From NCBI RefSeq assembly GCF_900112155.1, contig NZ_FOKQ01000003.1, forward strand, positions 141,707 through 205,706: 64,000 bases of DNA, read 5' to 3'. Positions within the stretch are counted from its first letter, which is position 1. Every line of letters starts with the position of its first letter. This document shows positions 34,241 to 41,758 of the stretch, in pieces. A program made the position numbers and the translations under genes. Below the pieces are notes generated by a model. It searched no databases. It was given only the letters and a program-made list of their open reading frames with translations, and had not been told where the DNA came from. The stretch comes from Hominimerdicola alba. GTDB taxonomy: Bacteria > Bacillota > Clostridia > Oscillospirales > Ruminococcaceae.

Positions 34241-34681
34241 ATGACGATAAGGAAAATGGTTATTTCGGACTACGATAAAGTTTACAGCCTATGGCTTTCC
34301 TGTAAGGGCATGGGACTGAATGACCTTGATGATTCGAGAGTGGGCATAGCAAGATATTTGGACAGAAATCCCGAAACGTGCTTTGTAGCTGAGTGCGATG
34401 ATGACATAATCGGTGTTATCATCTCAGGCCATGACGGCAGGCGCGGATATATCTACCACACTGCTGTTTCACCAGAACACAGAGGACAGGACATCGGTAC
34501 AAAGCTTGTGGATACGGCAATGAATGCCCTCAAAGAACAGGGCATAAACAAAGTAGCGCTGGTGTGCTTCTCGAAAAATGACGGCGGCAACACTTTCTGG
34601 GAGAAGACGGGATTCACGCAGAGGACTGATCTGTGCTACAGGAACAAAGCGCTCTCGGACATGAAAAGGATAGATACGTAA
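34241..34681 (+). CDS. GNAT acetyltransferase
   Basis: A 146-residue GNAT protein: GYIYHTAVSPEHRGQDIGTK (about 68-87) is beta4 plus the acetyl-CoA loop, and NDGGNTFWEKTGFTQRTD is the last helix and strand. It might be thought of as an ArgA-type enzyme because of its place between argD and argF. However, its sequence reads like general small GNATs (YpeA type), so the substrate is left open. It has a GGAGG ribosome site 17 bases after argD. Confidence 0.88.
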   Translation: MTIRKMVISDYDKVYSLWLSCKGMGLNDLDDSRVGIARYLDRNPETCFVAECDDDIIGVIISGHDGRRGYIYHTAVSPEHRGQDIGTKLVDTAMNALKEQGINKVALVCFSKNDGGNTFWEKTGFTQRTDLCYRNKALSDMKRIDT

Positions 34682-34714
34682 ATAAATAATCTCAAACAAT
34701 GGAGGTATTACAAT

Positions 34715-35629
34715 ATGAACCACTTACTCAAAATGCTTGATCTTTCAAAAGAGGAGATAATCGACATACTCAATCTGGCTGATCAGCTGAAATATGAAAA
34801 CAAGAACGGTATCGAGCACAAGGTGCTGAAGGGCAAGACACTTGGTATGATATTCCAGAAGTCTTCCACACGTACACGTGTTTCTTTTGAGACAGGTATG
34901 TACCAGCTGGGAGGACAGGCACTGTTCCTTTCCAACCGCGATCTTCAGATAGGCCGCGGCGAGCCTGTACAGGATACTGCAAGGGTACTCTCCCGCTATC
35001 TGGACGGCATCATGATCCGTACTTTTGAGCAGAAGGAAGTTGAGGATCTGGCTCAGTACGGTTCTATTCCGATAATCAACGGTCTGACAGACTTCTGCCA
35101 CCCTTGTCAGGTGCTTGCCGATCTCATGACTATCCGTGAGTTCAAGGGTCAGTTCGAGGGTCTGAAGATGTGTTACATCGGTGACGGCAACAACATGGCT
35201 AACTCCCTGATCGTAGGCGGTCTGAAAGTTGGTATGAGCGTATCCATCGCTTGCCCCGAGGGCTATCGTCCCGATCCCGAGGTACTGGAATTCACAAAGC
35301 AGTACGGCGACAAGTTCTTCATGACCGACAAGCCTATCGAAGCTGCTAAGGATGCTGATGTTCTGTTCACAGACGTTTGGACTTCCATGGGCGAGGAAGC
35401 TGAGACAGAGAAGCGCAAGGTCGCATTTGCAGGCTATCAGATCAACGATGAGATCATGGCTGCTGCAAAGCCCGATGCAATGGTACAGCACTGCCTGCCT
35501 GCACACCGCGAGGAAGAGATCACCGAGAAGGTATTCGAGGCTCACGCTAATGAGATCTTTGAGGAAGCTGAGAACAGACTCCATGCGCAGAAGGCTGTAA
35601 TGGTCAAGGTCATGGGTGAGAAGAAGTAA
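34715..35629 (+). CDS. argF: ornithine carbamoyltransferase
   Basis: The 304-residue enzyme makes citrulline from ornithine and carbamoyl phosphate. KSSTRTRVSFE (about 49-59) binds carbamoyl phosphate; DFCHPCQVLADL is the ornithine/carbamoyl motif, and HCLPAHREEEI is the classical OTCase signature. It is the last gene of the cluster and is followed by a strong terminator. With argJ-argC-argB-argD-argF-argG-argH present, the pathway is complete if ArgJ supplies acetylglutamate. Confidence 0.97.
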   Translation: MNHLLKMLDLSKEEIIDILNLADQLKYENKNGIEHKVLKGKTLGMIFQKSSTRTRVSFETGMYQLGGQALFLSNRDLQIGRGEPVQDTARVLSRYLDGIMIRTFEQKEVEDLAQYGSIPIINGLTDFCHPCQVLADLMTIREFKGQFEGLKMCYIGDGNNMANSLIVGGLKVGMSVSIACPEGYRPDPEVLEFTKQYGDKFFMTDKPIEAAKDADVLFTDVWTSMGEEAETEKRKVAFAGYQINDEIMAAAKPDAMVQHCLPAHREEEITEKVFEAHANEIFEEAENRLHAQKAVMVKVMGEKK

Positions 35630-35726
35630 AAAATCTTGCGTTACTGCCAAGGAAGAGAGTTTTGTCTGAATAGAACAAGTAATTTATTCACCCCAAAACA
35701 ATATATAAAGACGATACAGCTGCTCT

Positions 35727-35758
35727 ACAGCCACATCTTCGGGTGTGGCTGTTTTTTT
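35727..35758 (+). terminator. terminator of the arginine cluster
   Basis: ACAGCCACA (35727-35735) pairs with TGTGGCTGT (35744-35752) and TTTTTTT follows. From here to 36021 only the promoter/operator at 35888-35937 is seen. Confidence 0.92.
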
Positions 35759-35887
35759 GGATTAAAACAACAAAAGCAACAATGTTTATTGATTTGTAAT
35801 ACGGTATGTTCATTACAGTTTATGTTAAGTTCTGTCAAAAAAATAGATTTTCTGTTGTAGAAATTTACTAAAAATACTATGCCCCTA

Positions 35888-35937
35888 TTGACAAACCAAA
35901 TCTTATGTGATATGGTTAGTTATAGAAGTAACTAACC
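35888..35937 (+). promoter_or_regulatory. promoter with overlapping operator of the GntR-ABC operon
   Basis: TTGACA (35888-35893), 17 bases, TATGGT (35911-35916). A perfect 9-base inverted repeat, GGTTAGTTA (35914-35922) and TAACTAACC (35929-35937), overlaps the -10. A bound GntR dimer here would block transcription, which suggests autorepression. Confidence 0.8.
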
Positions 35938-36021
35938 AGCTAGGCTAATTACTTCTGAATAGCTATTCAAAAAAAATGAACAAACAACTGTGTAGAGAAA
36001 AAGAAAGGAGAATGAGACTAA

Positions 36022-36396
36022 ATGGGTGTATATTATCCGCATTTCAACGATACTGAGCCCCTGTTTATACAGATAGCCCAGTGGCTTGAAAACAAGATAG
36101 TCACTGGTCAGCTGGGTGAGGGAGAACAGATACCAAGCACAACAGAGCTTTCGCACAGTTTAAATATCAATCCTGCAACTGTTCGTAAAGGTGTCAATAT
36201 CCTTGTGGACAAAGGACTGGTATATAAAAAGAGAGGTATGGGTATGTTTGTGGCTGAAAATGCGAATGAAAATGTCAGAGATGACAGACGTGTCAAATTT
36301 TATGATGACTTTGTAGCCCCACTGTTGAACGAAGCGGAGCGGCTGGGGATTACCCGTGAAGATATCATAGGTATGCTGAAAGGAGATGAAGACTGA
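36022..36396 (+). CDS. GntR-family regulator, YtrA subfamily
   Basis: A 124-residue regulator: N-terminal winged helix (LFIQIAQWLENKIVTGQLGE through a NINPATVRKGVNILVDKGLV stretch, about 12-75) and a short C-terminal helical part of about 45 residues, the size of the YtrA group. That group usually represses a linked ABC transporter operon, as here. It probably binds the inverted repeat at 35914-35937. Its stop overlaps the ATPase start as TGATGA. Confidence 0.92.
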   Translation: MGVYYPHFNDTEPLFIQIAQWLENKIVTGQLGEGEQIPSTTELSHSLNINPATVRKGVNILVDKGLVYKKRGMGMFVAENANENVRDDRRVKFYDDFVAPLLNEAERLGITREDIIGMLKGDED

Positions 36397-37253
36397 TGAG
36401 CAGGATAGAGATAAAGACACTTACAAAAAAATATAAGAAAAAGACTGCTCTGGACGGCGTTTCGCTAAGTATTGAAAAGGGTATGATTTACGGGCTTTTA
36501 GGACGTAACGGTTCGGGGAAGTCAACACTTGTGGATTTGATAGGCGGACGTATTTTTCCTGATTCGGGTGAGGTTACTCTTGACGGTGAAACAGTCAGTG
36601 AGAACGATAAGCTGCTGCGTAAGATCTACTGCATGAGTGCCGAGGATCTTCTTCCCAAGCATATGAAAGTGAAAGACGCAGTCAAGGCTCAGGCGTATTT
36701 CTACAAGGATACCAATGAAGACTATGCTCTGAAACTCTGTGATATTTTTGGCATTGACCCGAAAAAACGTCTTTCTCAGCTTTCAACTGGACAGCGTACT
36801 CTTGTCAAAGTTATACTGGCACTTTCCAGCGGTGCTGACTTCATCTTCCTTGATGAACCTGTTCTGGGCATTGATGCCAACTGCCGCGAAGAGCTTTATA
36901 AGCAGATCATCGAACGCTTTGACAAGACAGAAGCCGCATTTATCATATCCACACATCTGATCGATGAATGTGCTGGTCTTTTTGAGCATTATTTTGTTCT
37001 GGAAGAAGGAAAACTTATCGCAGATGAAGATTGTGAAGAGCTTCAGGCGAATGCGTACCTTATCGAAGGAAGAGCTAAGGATGTCACCGAATATCTAAAA
37101 GACAAACAATGTCTGAAAAAGACAATAATAGGCACGTTATGCAGTGCCTGTGTCAAGGGCGAAGTAAAGGACGTGCCTGATGGACTGGAAGTCTCACACC
37201 CTTCACTTCAACAGCTTCTGATAGCTATGACAGGAGGTGTGCAGGATGGGTGA
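36396..37253 (+). CDS. ABC transporter ATP-binding protein
   Basis: A 285-residue ATPase with Walker A GLLGRNGSGKSTL (about 32-44), signature LSTGQRTLVK, Walker B FIFLDEPVLGID and a switch His in STHLIDE. The LSTGQ replaces the usual LSGGQ, and spacing is as in the YtrB/CcmA-like export group. The C-terminal 80 residues are a small accessory domain. It should energise the membrane proteins encoded next. The substrate is unknown; relatives export antibiotics or lipids. Confidence 0.92.
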   Translation: MSRIEIKTLTKKYKKKTALDGVSLSIEKGMIYGLLGRNGSGKSTLVDLIGGRIFPDSGEVTLDGETVSENDKLLRKIYCMSAEDLLPKHMKVKDAVKAQAYFYKDTNEDYALKLCDIFGIDPKKRLSQLSTGQRTLVKVILALSSGADFIFLDEPVLGIDANCREELYKQIIERFDKTEAAFIISTHLIDECAGLFEHYFVLEEGKLIADEDCEELQANAYLIEGRAKDVTEYLKDKQCLKKTIIGTLCSACVKGEVKDVPDGLEVSHPSLQQLLIAMTGGVQDG

Positions 37254-38106
37254 ATTTCTCTCTTACTCATTTCGTGGAAAAGAAGGCCTGAGGAGATATC
37301 TCAAATATTTCGGGCTTAGTCTCGGAGTTTTATTCCTGTTTCATATCATTCTACTCATTGCCGGTATCATCAGTGTAAATTTCAGAAGTGACTGGAAAAA
37401 CATTTATGAAAGCGCAGGTGCTGCGGCGGCAGGTATCATTTTCGGGATAGTACTTTATGATCTTATAAAGATATCACTGCATAACGGCACTTCAAGAGTA
37501 AGTATTCTTGTAGGCAGCGGTGCAGCAGCTCTCACGTTCGGTGCGCTGAGTTCTGTAATGATAGAAGCTGTCTACCTTATAACAGATGGTATTTTCAGGC
37601 TTGCAGGCATGAGACTCGACTGTATAATAATGTGTGATGACCGCCATACCTGGGCAGGCGGTGAACAGTTGTCAATGCAGGGCATGAACGATCTGCTCGC
37701 ACATGACCCGAGGTTCATATTTTTCAGCATAAGCGAGATATTCCTGCTTGTTATGCTGGGATATACAGCTGTGATGGTATTCCTCGCAGTAAAGCAAAGG
37801 ACAAACCTTTTCGTTGCATCGATCGCGTCTGCGGTAACAGCGTACTGCTATTTCAATCTGTTTATAGATTACGACGGTTCGGTAACACTTCGCGGACAAC
37901 TGATGACAGGGCTCAGAGAAAATATGGTATATATCGGAGAGATACTTCACCCCGACCCAATGGCACCTGATCAGTACGGCAGTTGCCTTGGAGCGGTCAT
38001 AGCTTTTCTGACAACTGCGTTGATGGTATTCATGATCGGTTATCTGGTTTATGCAGTGTTCATACTTAGGGTTCCTGCTGCAGAAAGAAAGAGAGGTGTT
38101 CGTTAA
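37246..38106 (+). CDS. ABC transporter-associated membrane protein
   Basis: A 286-residue membrane protein with about six hydrophobic segments (near residues 22-45, 60-78, 92-112, 160-180, 185-205 and 245-268). No family is named with confidence, but its place behind the ATPase marks it as a permease subunit. The ATG at 37246 sits after an AGGAGGTG ribosome site inside the ATPase end. The GTG at 37237 lies within that ribosome site and is rejected. Confidence 0.82.
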   Translation: MGEFLSYSFRGKEGLRRYLKYFGLSLGVLFLFHIILLIAGIISVNFRSDWKNIYESAGAAAAGIIFGIVLYDLIKISLHNGTSRVSILVGSGAAALTFGALSSVMIEAVYLITDGIFRLAGMRLDCIIMCDDRHTWAGGEQLSMQGMNDLLAHDPRFIFFSISEIFLLVMLGYTAVMVFLAVKQRTNLFVASIASAVTAYCYFNLFIDYDGSVTLRGQLMTGLRENMVYIGEILHPDPMAPDQYGSCLGAVIAFLTTALMVFMIGYLVYAVFILRVPAAERKRGVR

Positions 38107-38107
38107 T

Positions 38108-38692
38108 ATGAAAGAAAGTCTTACTTTTATCCTAAAAGCCAGATTCGGTATAATTTTCACAGCTGTAACCGGTGCTGTTACAATGTTTCTGACTGCAGGG
38201 ATCTTTGCAATTCCGCTGATGAATATGTTTAGGTATGCAATGGGCAATCCCCAGGTGACAAAGTTTGAGGCGGCAGAGAAACTAAGTTTGAATTTTGAAC
38301 GCAGCAGCACAGCAAAATTCGAGATCATATCGCTGATAGCCGCAGCGATATGTGCGGCACTTCTTGCAAATACCGCTTTGGGCTTCTTCAAGGCAAACGG
38401 TGTTAGCCGCAAAACTTCATCGAAAGCGCTGTATACCTATGTACCGATAACCGCGCTGATACTCACAGCCGAAAATCTGCTGGTGCGGCTGTGTGTTGTG
38501 AGAAACACGATCTACATAAACTCGCTATCTCTTAAAACTATGATATTCGGCAGCGGGACTTACGATGTCTTTGCTGACAGACCCTCGGTCATCTCCGAAT
38601 TTGCAGGAGCGGCAGTTTACTTTGCCGCAGCACTTCTCCTTATGTATGGTGCAATAATTATTGTATCTCGTTCCCGCAGCGATACGGACTAA
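38108..38692 (+). CDS. ABC transporter-associated membrane protein
   Basis: A 194-residue membrane protein with four hydrophobic segments (about residues 12-40, 75-98, 112-133 and 165-187). It follows the first membrane subunit by one base, with an AGAGAGGTG ribosome site, and is the last gene of the GntR-ABC operon. The ATG at 38108 is used; the upstream frame extension lies in the preceding gene. Its separate role is not known. Confidence 0.8.
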   Translation: MKESLTFILKARFGIIFTAVTGAVTMFLTAGIFAIPLMNMFRYAMGNPQVTKFEAAEKLSLNFERSSTAKFEIISLIAAAICAALLANTALGFFKANGVSRKTSSKALYTYVPITALILTAENLLVRLCVVRNTIYINSLSLKTMIFGSGTYDVFADRPSVISEFAGAAVYFAAALLLMYGAIIIVSRSRSDTD

Positions 38693-38747
38693 CAATAATC
38701 GGCTGTCCGACATACGCAAGGATCTTTCCTGATACTTTTATAAACAA

Positions 38748-38779
38748 ACAAGGCATTCACCAAACGATGAATGCCTTGT
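38748..38779. terminator. 12-base stem between the ABC operon and the dockerin gene
   Basis: ACAAGGCATTCA (38748-38759) pairs perfectly with TGAATGCCTTGT (38768-38779). AAATTTATT follows on plus and TTTGTTTAT on minus, so it can end both convergent transcripts. Confidence 0.75.
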
Positions 38780-38833
38780 AAATTTATTCGCCCTGCGATG
38801 CAGTTCCGCTGAGGGTGATTCCTGTCATTTGTA

Positions 38834-39991
38834 TCATACTTCAGGAAGAGTATCTATCATTCCCAGAATATATTTTCTGACAGCCATAGCATCTGCATCG
38901 GTTATGCCATCGCCGCTGCCCGAACAATCAGCGTTTATTTTTCCCTGCTCAGTCAGTTTATACTTTGAAGGTGCTGACAATGTCTGCTTGATAAGTATGA
39001 AATCAGAAATATCCACTTTTCCGTCGCAATTTGCATCACCATAAACTGCCTTTGGAATATCCGAAATATTGCTCTCTGTTACGGGAGCCATGCTCGGTTC
39101 GGTATCACCCCACCAGTCCCAACGGTCAGCGGTACGGTATTTCTCCATATTTCCGCCTGCCGAAGTCCAGGTAAAAACATTGTCGTAAAGATGTCCTTCG
39201 TAATAATAAAACTGTGCCATAGAACAGATCTCATCAGCATAGGTCTTGTATGCACCGTCGTCCTCAGCCATATAGCACCAGCCTGTATTAAAGCCCTTCA
39301 GGCTGTTCCTTATGACCTGATAGCCGTGCATTCCTTCCTCATTAATACAGATCTCAGCAAAGTGGAGTATCTTTCTGATACCCATGTGATTTGAGATTAT
39401 ACAATCATAGAAATTGGATTCCGTGAAAGAATACTGAAACATCTCAGGAACGTTGTCTTCGGGCATGAACTTGGGGTCGCAGTCTGCAAAAGCAGTAACA
39501 GCGGTCTGAAGAGTACCGTATGCATGGGCAGAGTTAACACCCCAGCCGTCTTCATAAGCTGTTTCATGGTCTGAGCCTATCTTGCCTTCACCCAGAGTAG
39601 ATTCACGAGAACCAAGTCCAAGAAACAAAGCATACACCTTTTCACGCTCCGGCTGTCCAAGACGAGTGGAGATAAGATCCCAGTGCTCATCTATCTCTTT
39701 ATAGAGAGCATACTTTACCTCCTGCACTGACATATTATGATTGATAGCGCGTATCTCAGCCGTAGAAGCGTTTGCAGGAGTATTCCTCTCCCCAAAGCCA
39801 AGGGGATTGCCGACTCCTTCCTTCTGTATATCACGGGAAGTATCATGCAGAGGGTCGCAGGTATTTCCGGCACAATACCATTCGTCTGCTGAAGCAACGA
39901 TAGAAGTATCAATATCACCTGCCGATATCGAGAGTGATGATACCATCATTGCAGCCGCGGTAATAACACCGAAAAATCGTCTTTTATTCAT
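38834..39991 (-). CDS. secreted dockerin protein with a lysozyme-like region
   Basis: A 385-residue protein. Residues 1-35 are a signal peptide (MNKRRFFGVITAAAMMVSSL, cleaved after ASA). A type I dockerin fills about 318-385, with two calcium loops beginning DANCDGKVDISDF and ADCSGSGDGITDAD. The middle (about 85-290) has LGLGSRESTLGEG (Glu130) and AYGTLQTAVTAF, resembling the catalytic Glu and G-x-x-Q parts of SLT/goose-lysozyme folds. A peptidoglycan or glycan hydrolase is therefore possible but unproven. It should attach to a cohesin on a cellulosome or cell-surface scaffold. Its own promoter is at 40081-40109. Confidence 0.85.
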   Translation of the reverse strand: MNKRRFFGVITAAAMMVSSLSISAGDIDTSIVASADEWYCAGNTCDPLHDTSRDIQKEGVGNPLGFGERNTPANASTAEIRAINHNMSVQEVKYALYKEIDEHWDLISTRLGQPEREKVYALFLGLGSRESTLGEGKIGSDHETAYEDGWGVNSAHAYGTLQTAVTAFADCDPKFMPEDNVPEMFQYSFTESNFYDCIISNHMGIRKILHFAEICINEEGMHGYQVIRNSLKGFNTGWCYMAEDDGAYKTYADEICSMAQFYYYEGHLYDNVFTWTSAGGNMEKYRTADRWDWWGDTEPSMAPVTESNISDIPKAVYGDANCDGKVDISDFILIKQTLSAPSKYKLTEQGKINADCSGSGDGITDADAMAVRKYILGMIDTLPEV

Positions 39992-40080
39992 AAATATCAC
40001 CTCATGTTTTGAGTCGTTTTACTGACACGGACAGACCTCCGTCAAAGCAAAATTGACGTCTTACCAAATTACCGTTACAT

Positions 40081-40109
40081 ATTATATCACATTTCCCTGT
40101 AAATTTCAA
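40081..40109 (-). promoter_or_regulatory. promoter of the dockerin gene
   Basis: TTGAAA (40109-40104), 17 bases, TATAAT (40086-40081) on the minus strand, with a leader of about 85 bases. Between 40110 and 40377 on either strand I see no convincing gene; a 77-codon plus frame at 40126 has no ribosome site. Confidence 0.75.
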
Positions 40110-40377
40110 TATAATATTATGAAATATGGTTATACCCTTAACACACAACAAGCTAAATCACTTCACCAAAGCAGCCAATAGCCTTAAATACGCACTGTTT
40201 CCAAGCTTACTGCGATTGAATTTGCAGCAGTATTCGCCAGCATATAACGCTTTTAGTTTCCGTGGTAAGTTCCCGAGATCACAACATAAAGAAGCCCTTT
40301 TGCTGAGATATTTGAAAACAGACCTGGAATATCACTTTTTAACTGAAATCAGCATATAAACCGGCAGAACAAAACAC

Positions 40378-40410
40378 CCCCAAGGCCTCTATTATGAGGA
40401 GGGATTGGGG
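40378..40410 (+). promoter_or_regulatory. hairpin covering the ribosome site of the small peptide gene
   Basis: CCCCAA (40378-40383) pairs with TTGGGG (40405-40410), and CCTC (40386-40389) with GAGG (40396-40399). The ideal AGGAGG (40397-40402) lies in this stem, so translation may depend on opening it. Confidence 0.5.
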
Positions 40411-40479
40411 ATGTGGGCAATAAAAAAGCTTATTTCACAAATGAATATGTTTTTTACTCTGATATTCGGATATGGTTAG
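40411..40479 (+). CDS. candidate 22-residue hydrophobic peptide
   Basis: The frame reads MWAIKKLISQMNMF, then FTLIFGYG and stop. It starts 8 bases after a perfect AGGAGG and its stop codon leads straight into a terminator stem. The N-terminus has two lysines and the rest is strongly hydrophobic, as in type I toxin peptides or small membrane regulators. Ribosome-site sequestration by the upstream hairpin fits such genes. No antisense promoter was identified with confidence. I do not recognise a family, and it may still be a chance frame. Confidence 0.45.
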   Translation: MWAIKKLISQMNMFFTLIFGYG

Positions 40480-40509
40480 AGGGTGCTGCGGTTGCAACAC
40501 CCTCTTTTT
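40478..40509 (+). terminator. terminator after the small peptide frame
   Basis: AGAGGGTG (40478-40485) pairs with CACCCTCT (40498-40505), with an inner TGC/GCA, and TTTTT follows. It lies just outside the end of the U32 gene, but the T-run is only on plus. Confidence 0.85.
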
Positions 40510-40513
40510 CGTG

Positions 40514-41731
40514 TTATTTTTTGATTCGAATGATCGAATTCTTCGGAAAAACACAATCACAAGTCATAGAAAACTTCATAGCCGCATGATTTGCAGTATC
40601 AATAGGCTCACCCTTTTCATCAAAGAGCTCGCTGGCTGTGAGTATCACAGGTTCACCCTCAGGCGAAAGCACTTCGACTTCGTCACCCTTATTGAACTTA
40701 TTGCGCTGTTCGGCATATATCCTGCCATCTCTGCAATCCTCGATAACTGCAACAACGTCGTACTCGCGGACATAGCCGCTGTTTTCGTAATACTGGCTCT
40801 CGCGTGGGTTGCCGAAGAGGAATCCGGGGCAGTAAGCACGGTGGCTCACCTTATAGACCTCGTCTTTCAGCCACTGGGGCAGCCGATAGTTATCGGGGTC
40901 AGCCTTATAGATATCCATAGCCTTGCGGTAAGCATTGGTTATAACGGATACATAGTAGGAAGACTTTGCGCGTCCTTCTATCTTGAAGCTGTTCACGCCT
41001 GCCTTGGCAAGCTTATCGATATGCTCGATAAGGCACATATCCTTTGCATTGAGGATAAACGTTCCGCGCTCGTCCTCAAATATGGGATAGAACTCGTTGG
41101 TACGCTTTTCTTCCATCAGGTGATATCCCCAACGGCATGGCTGAGCACATTCGCCGCGGTTGGCATCGCGGGCTGTGAGGTACTGCGACAGCAGACATCG
41201 GCCCGAGAAGCTTACGCACATAGCGCCGTGTACAAAACACTCGATATCAAGATCATCTGGGGTCTTAGCTCGTATCTCAGCTATCTCTTCAAGGGTCAGC
41301 TCTCTGGCGAGGACTACCCTTTTCGCGCCCATGTTATAAAATTCATTGGCTGTGACATAATTCACGATGCCTGCCTGAGTGGAAATATGTATCTCGGTAT
41401 CAGATGCAAATTTCTTTGCAAGGCTCAAAAGACCCAAATCGGTAACTATCAGCGCATCAACGCCAGCATCTACTGCATTTTTTACAAAGCCCTCAAAGTG
41501 AGGTATCTCGTTATTGTGCGGCAGAGTGTTACAGGTCAGGAAGACCCTTTTGCCGCGTGAATGAGCAAGTTCACAAGCTTGTGAAAGAAGCTCTGGTGTA
41601 AATTTTGCGGAAGCGGCTCTCATTCCGAAAGCTGTACCGCCAAGGTAGACAGCGTCTGCGCCGAAATCCAGCGCAGCGTGCAGTCTTTCCATATCGCCTA
41701 CAGGCGAAAGTATCTCAAGGAGATCGGACAT
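40514..41731 (-). CDS. U32 peptidase-family protein (TrhP/RlhA-type RNA hydroxylation)
   Basis: The 405-residue protein begins LEILSPVGDMERLHAALDFG and carries the U32 signature IECFVHGAMCVSFSGRCLLS with the Cys cluster continuing GECAQPCRW. In the family these cysteines bind an Fe-S cluster, and studied members hydroxylate tRNA U34 or 23S rRNA. Old annotations call them collagenase-like peptidases. The length matches TrhP. It is the last gene of the thyX-to-mltG array, 27 bases after mltG. Confidence 0.9.
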   Translation of the reverse strand: MSDLLEILSPVGDMERLHAALDFGADAVYLGGTAFGMRAASAKFTPELLSQACELAHSRGKRVFLTCNTLPHNNEIPHFEGFVKNAVDAGVDALIVTDLGLLSLAKKFASDTEIHISTQAGIVNYVTANEFYNMGAKRVVLARELTLEEIAEIRAKTPDDLDIECFVHGAMCVSFSGRCLLSQYLTARDANRGECAQPCRWGYHLMEEKRTNEFYPIFEDERGTFILNAKDMCLIEHIDKLAKAGVNSFKIEGRAKSSYYVSVITNAYRKAMDIYKADPDNYRLPQWLKDEVYKVSHRAYCPGFLFGNPRESQYYENSGYVREYDVVAVIEDCRDGRIYAEQRNKFNKGDEVEVLSPEGEPVILTASELFDEKGEPIDTANHAAMKFSMTCDCVFPKNSIIRIKK

Positions 41732-41758
41732 CAGTTATCCCTACCAATTCTCGTTGTA

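Noticed and set aside
34241..34681. GNAT gene between argD and argF as N-acetylglutamate synthase (ArgA)
   Set aside because: Only context favours it; the sequence resembles general small GNATs and argJ can supply acetylglutamate.
40126..40359. 77-codon plus frame before the small peptide gene
   Set aside because: No ribosome site and no recognisable domain; the frame could be chance or a remnant.
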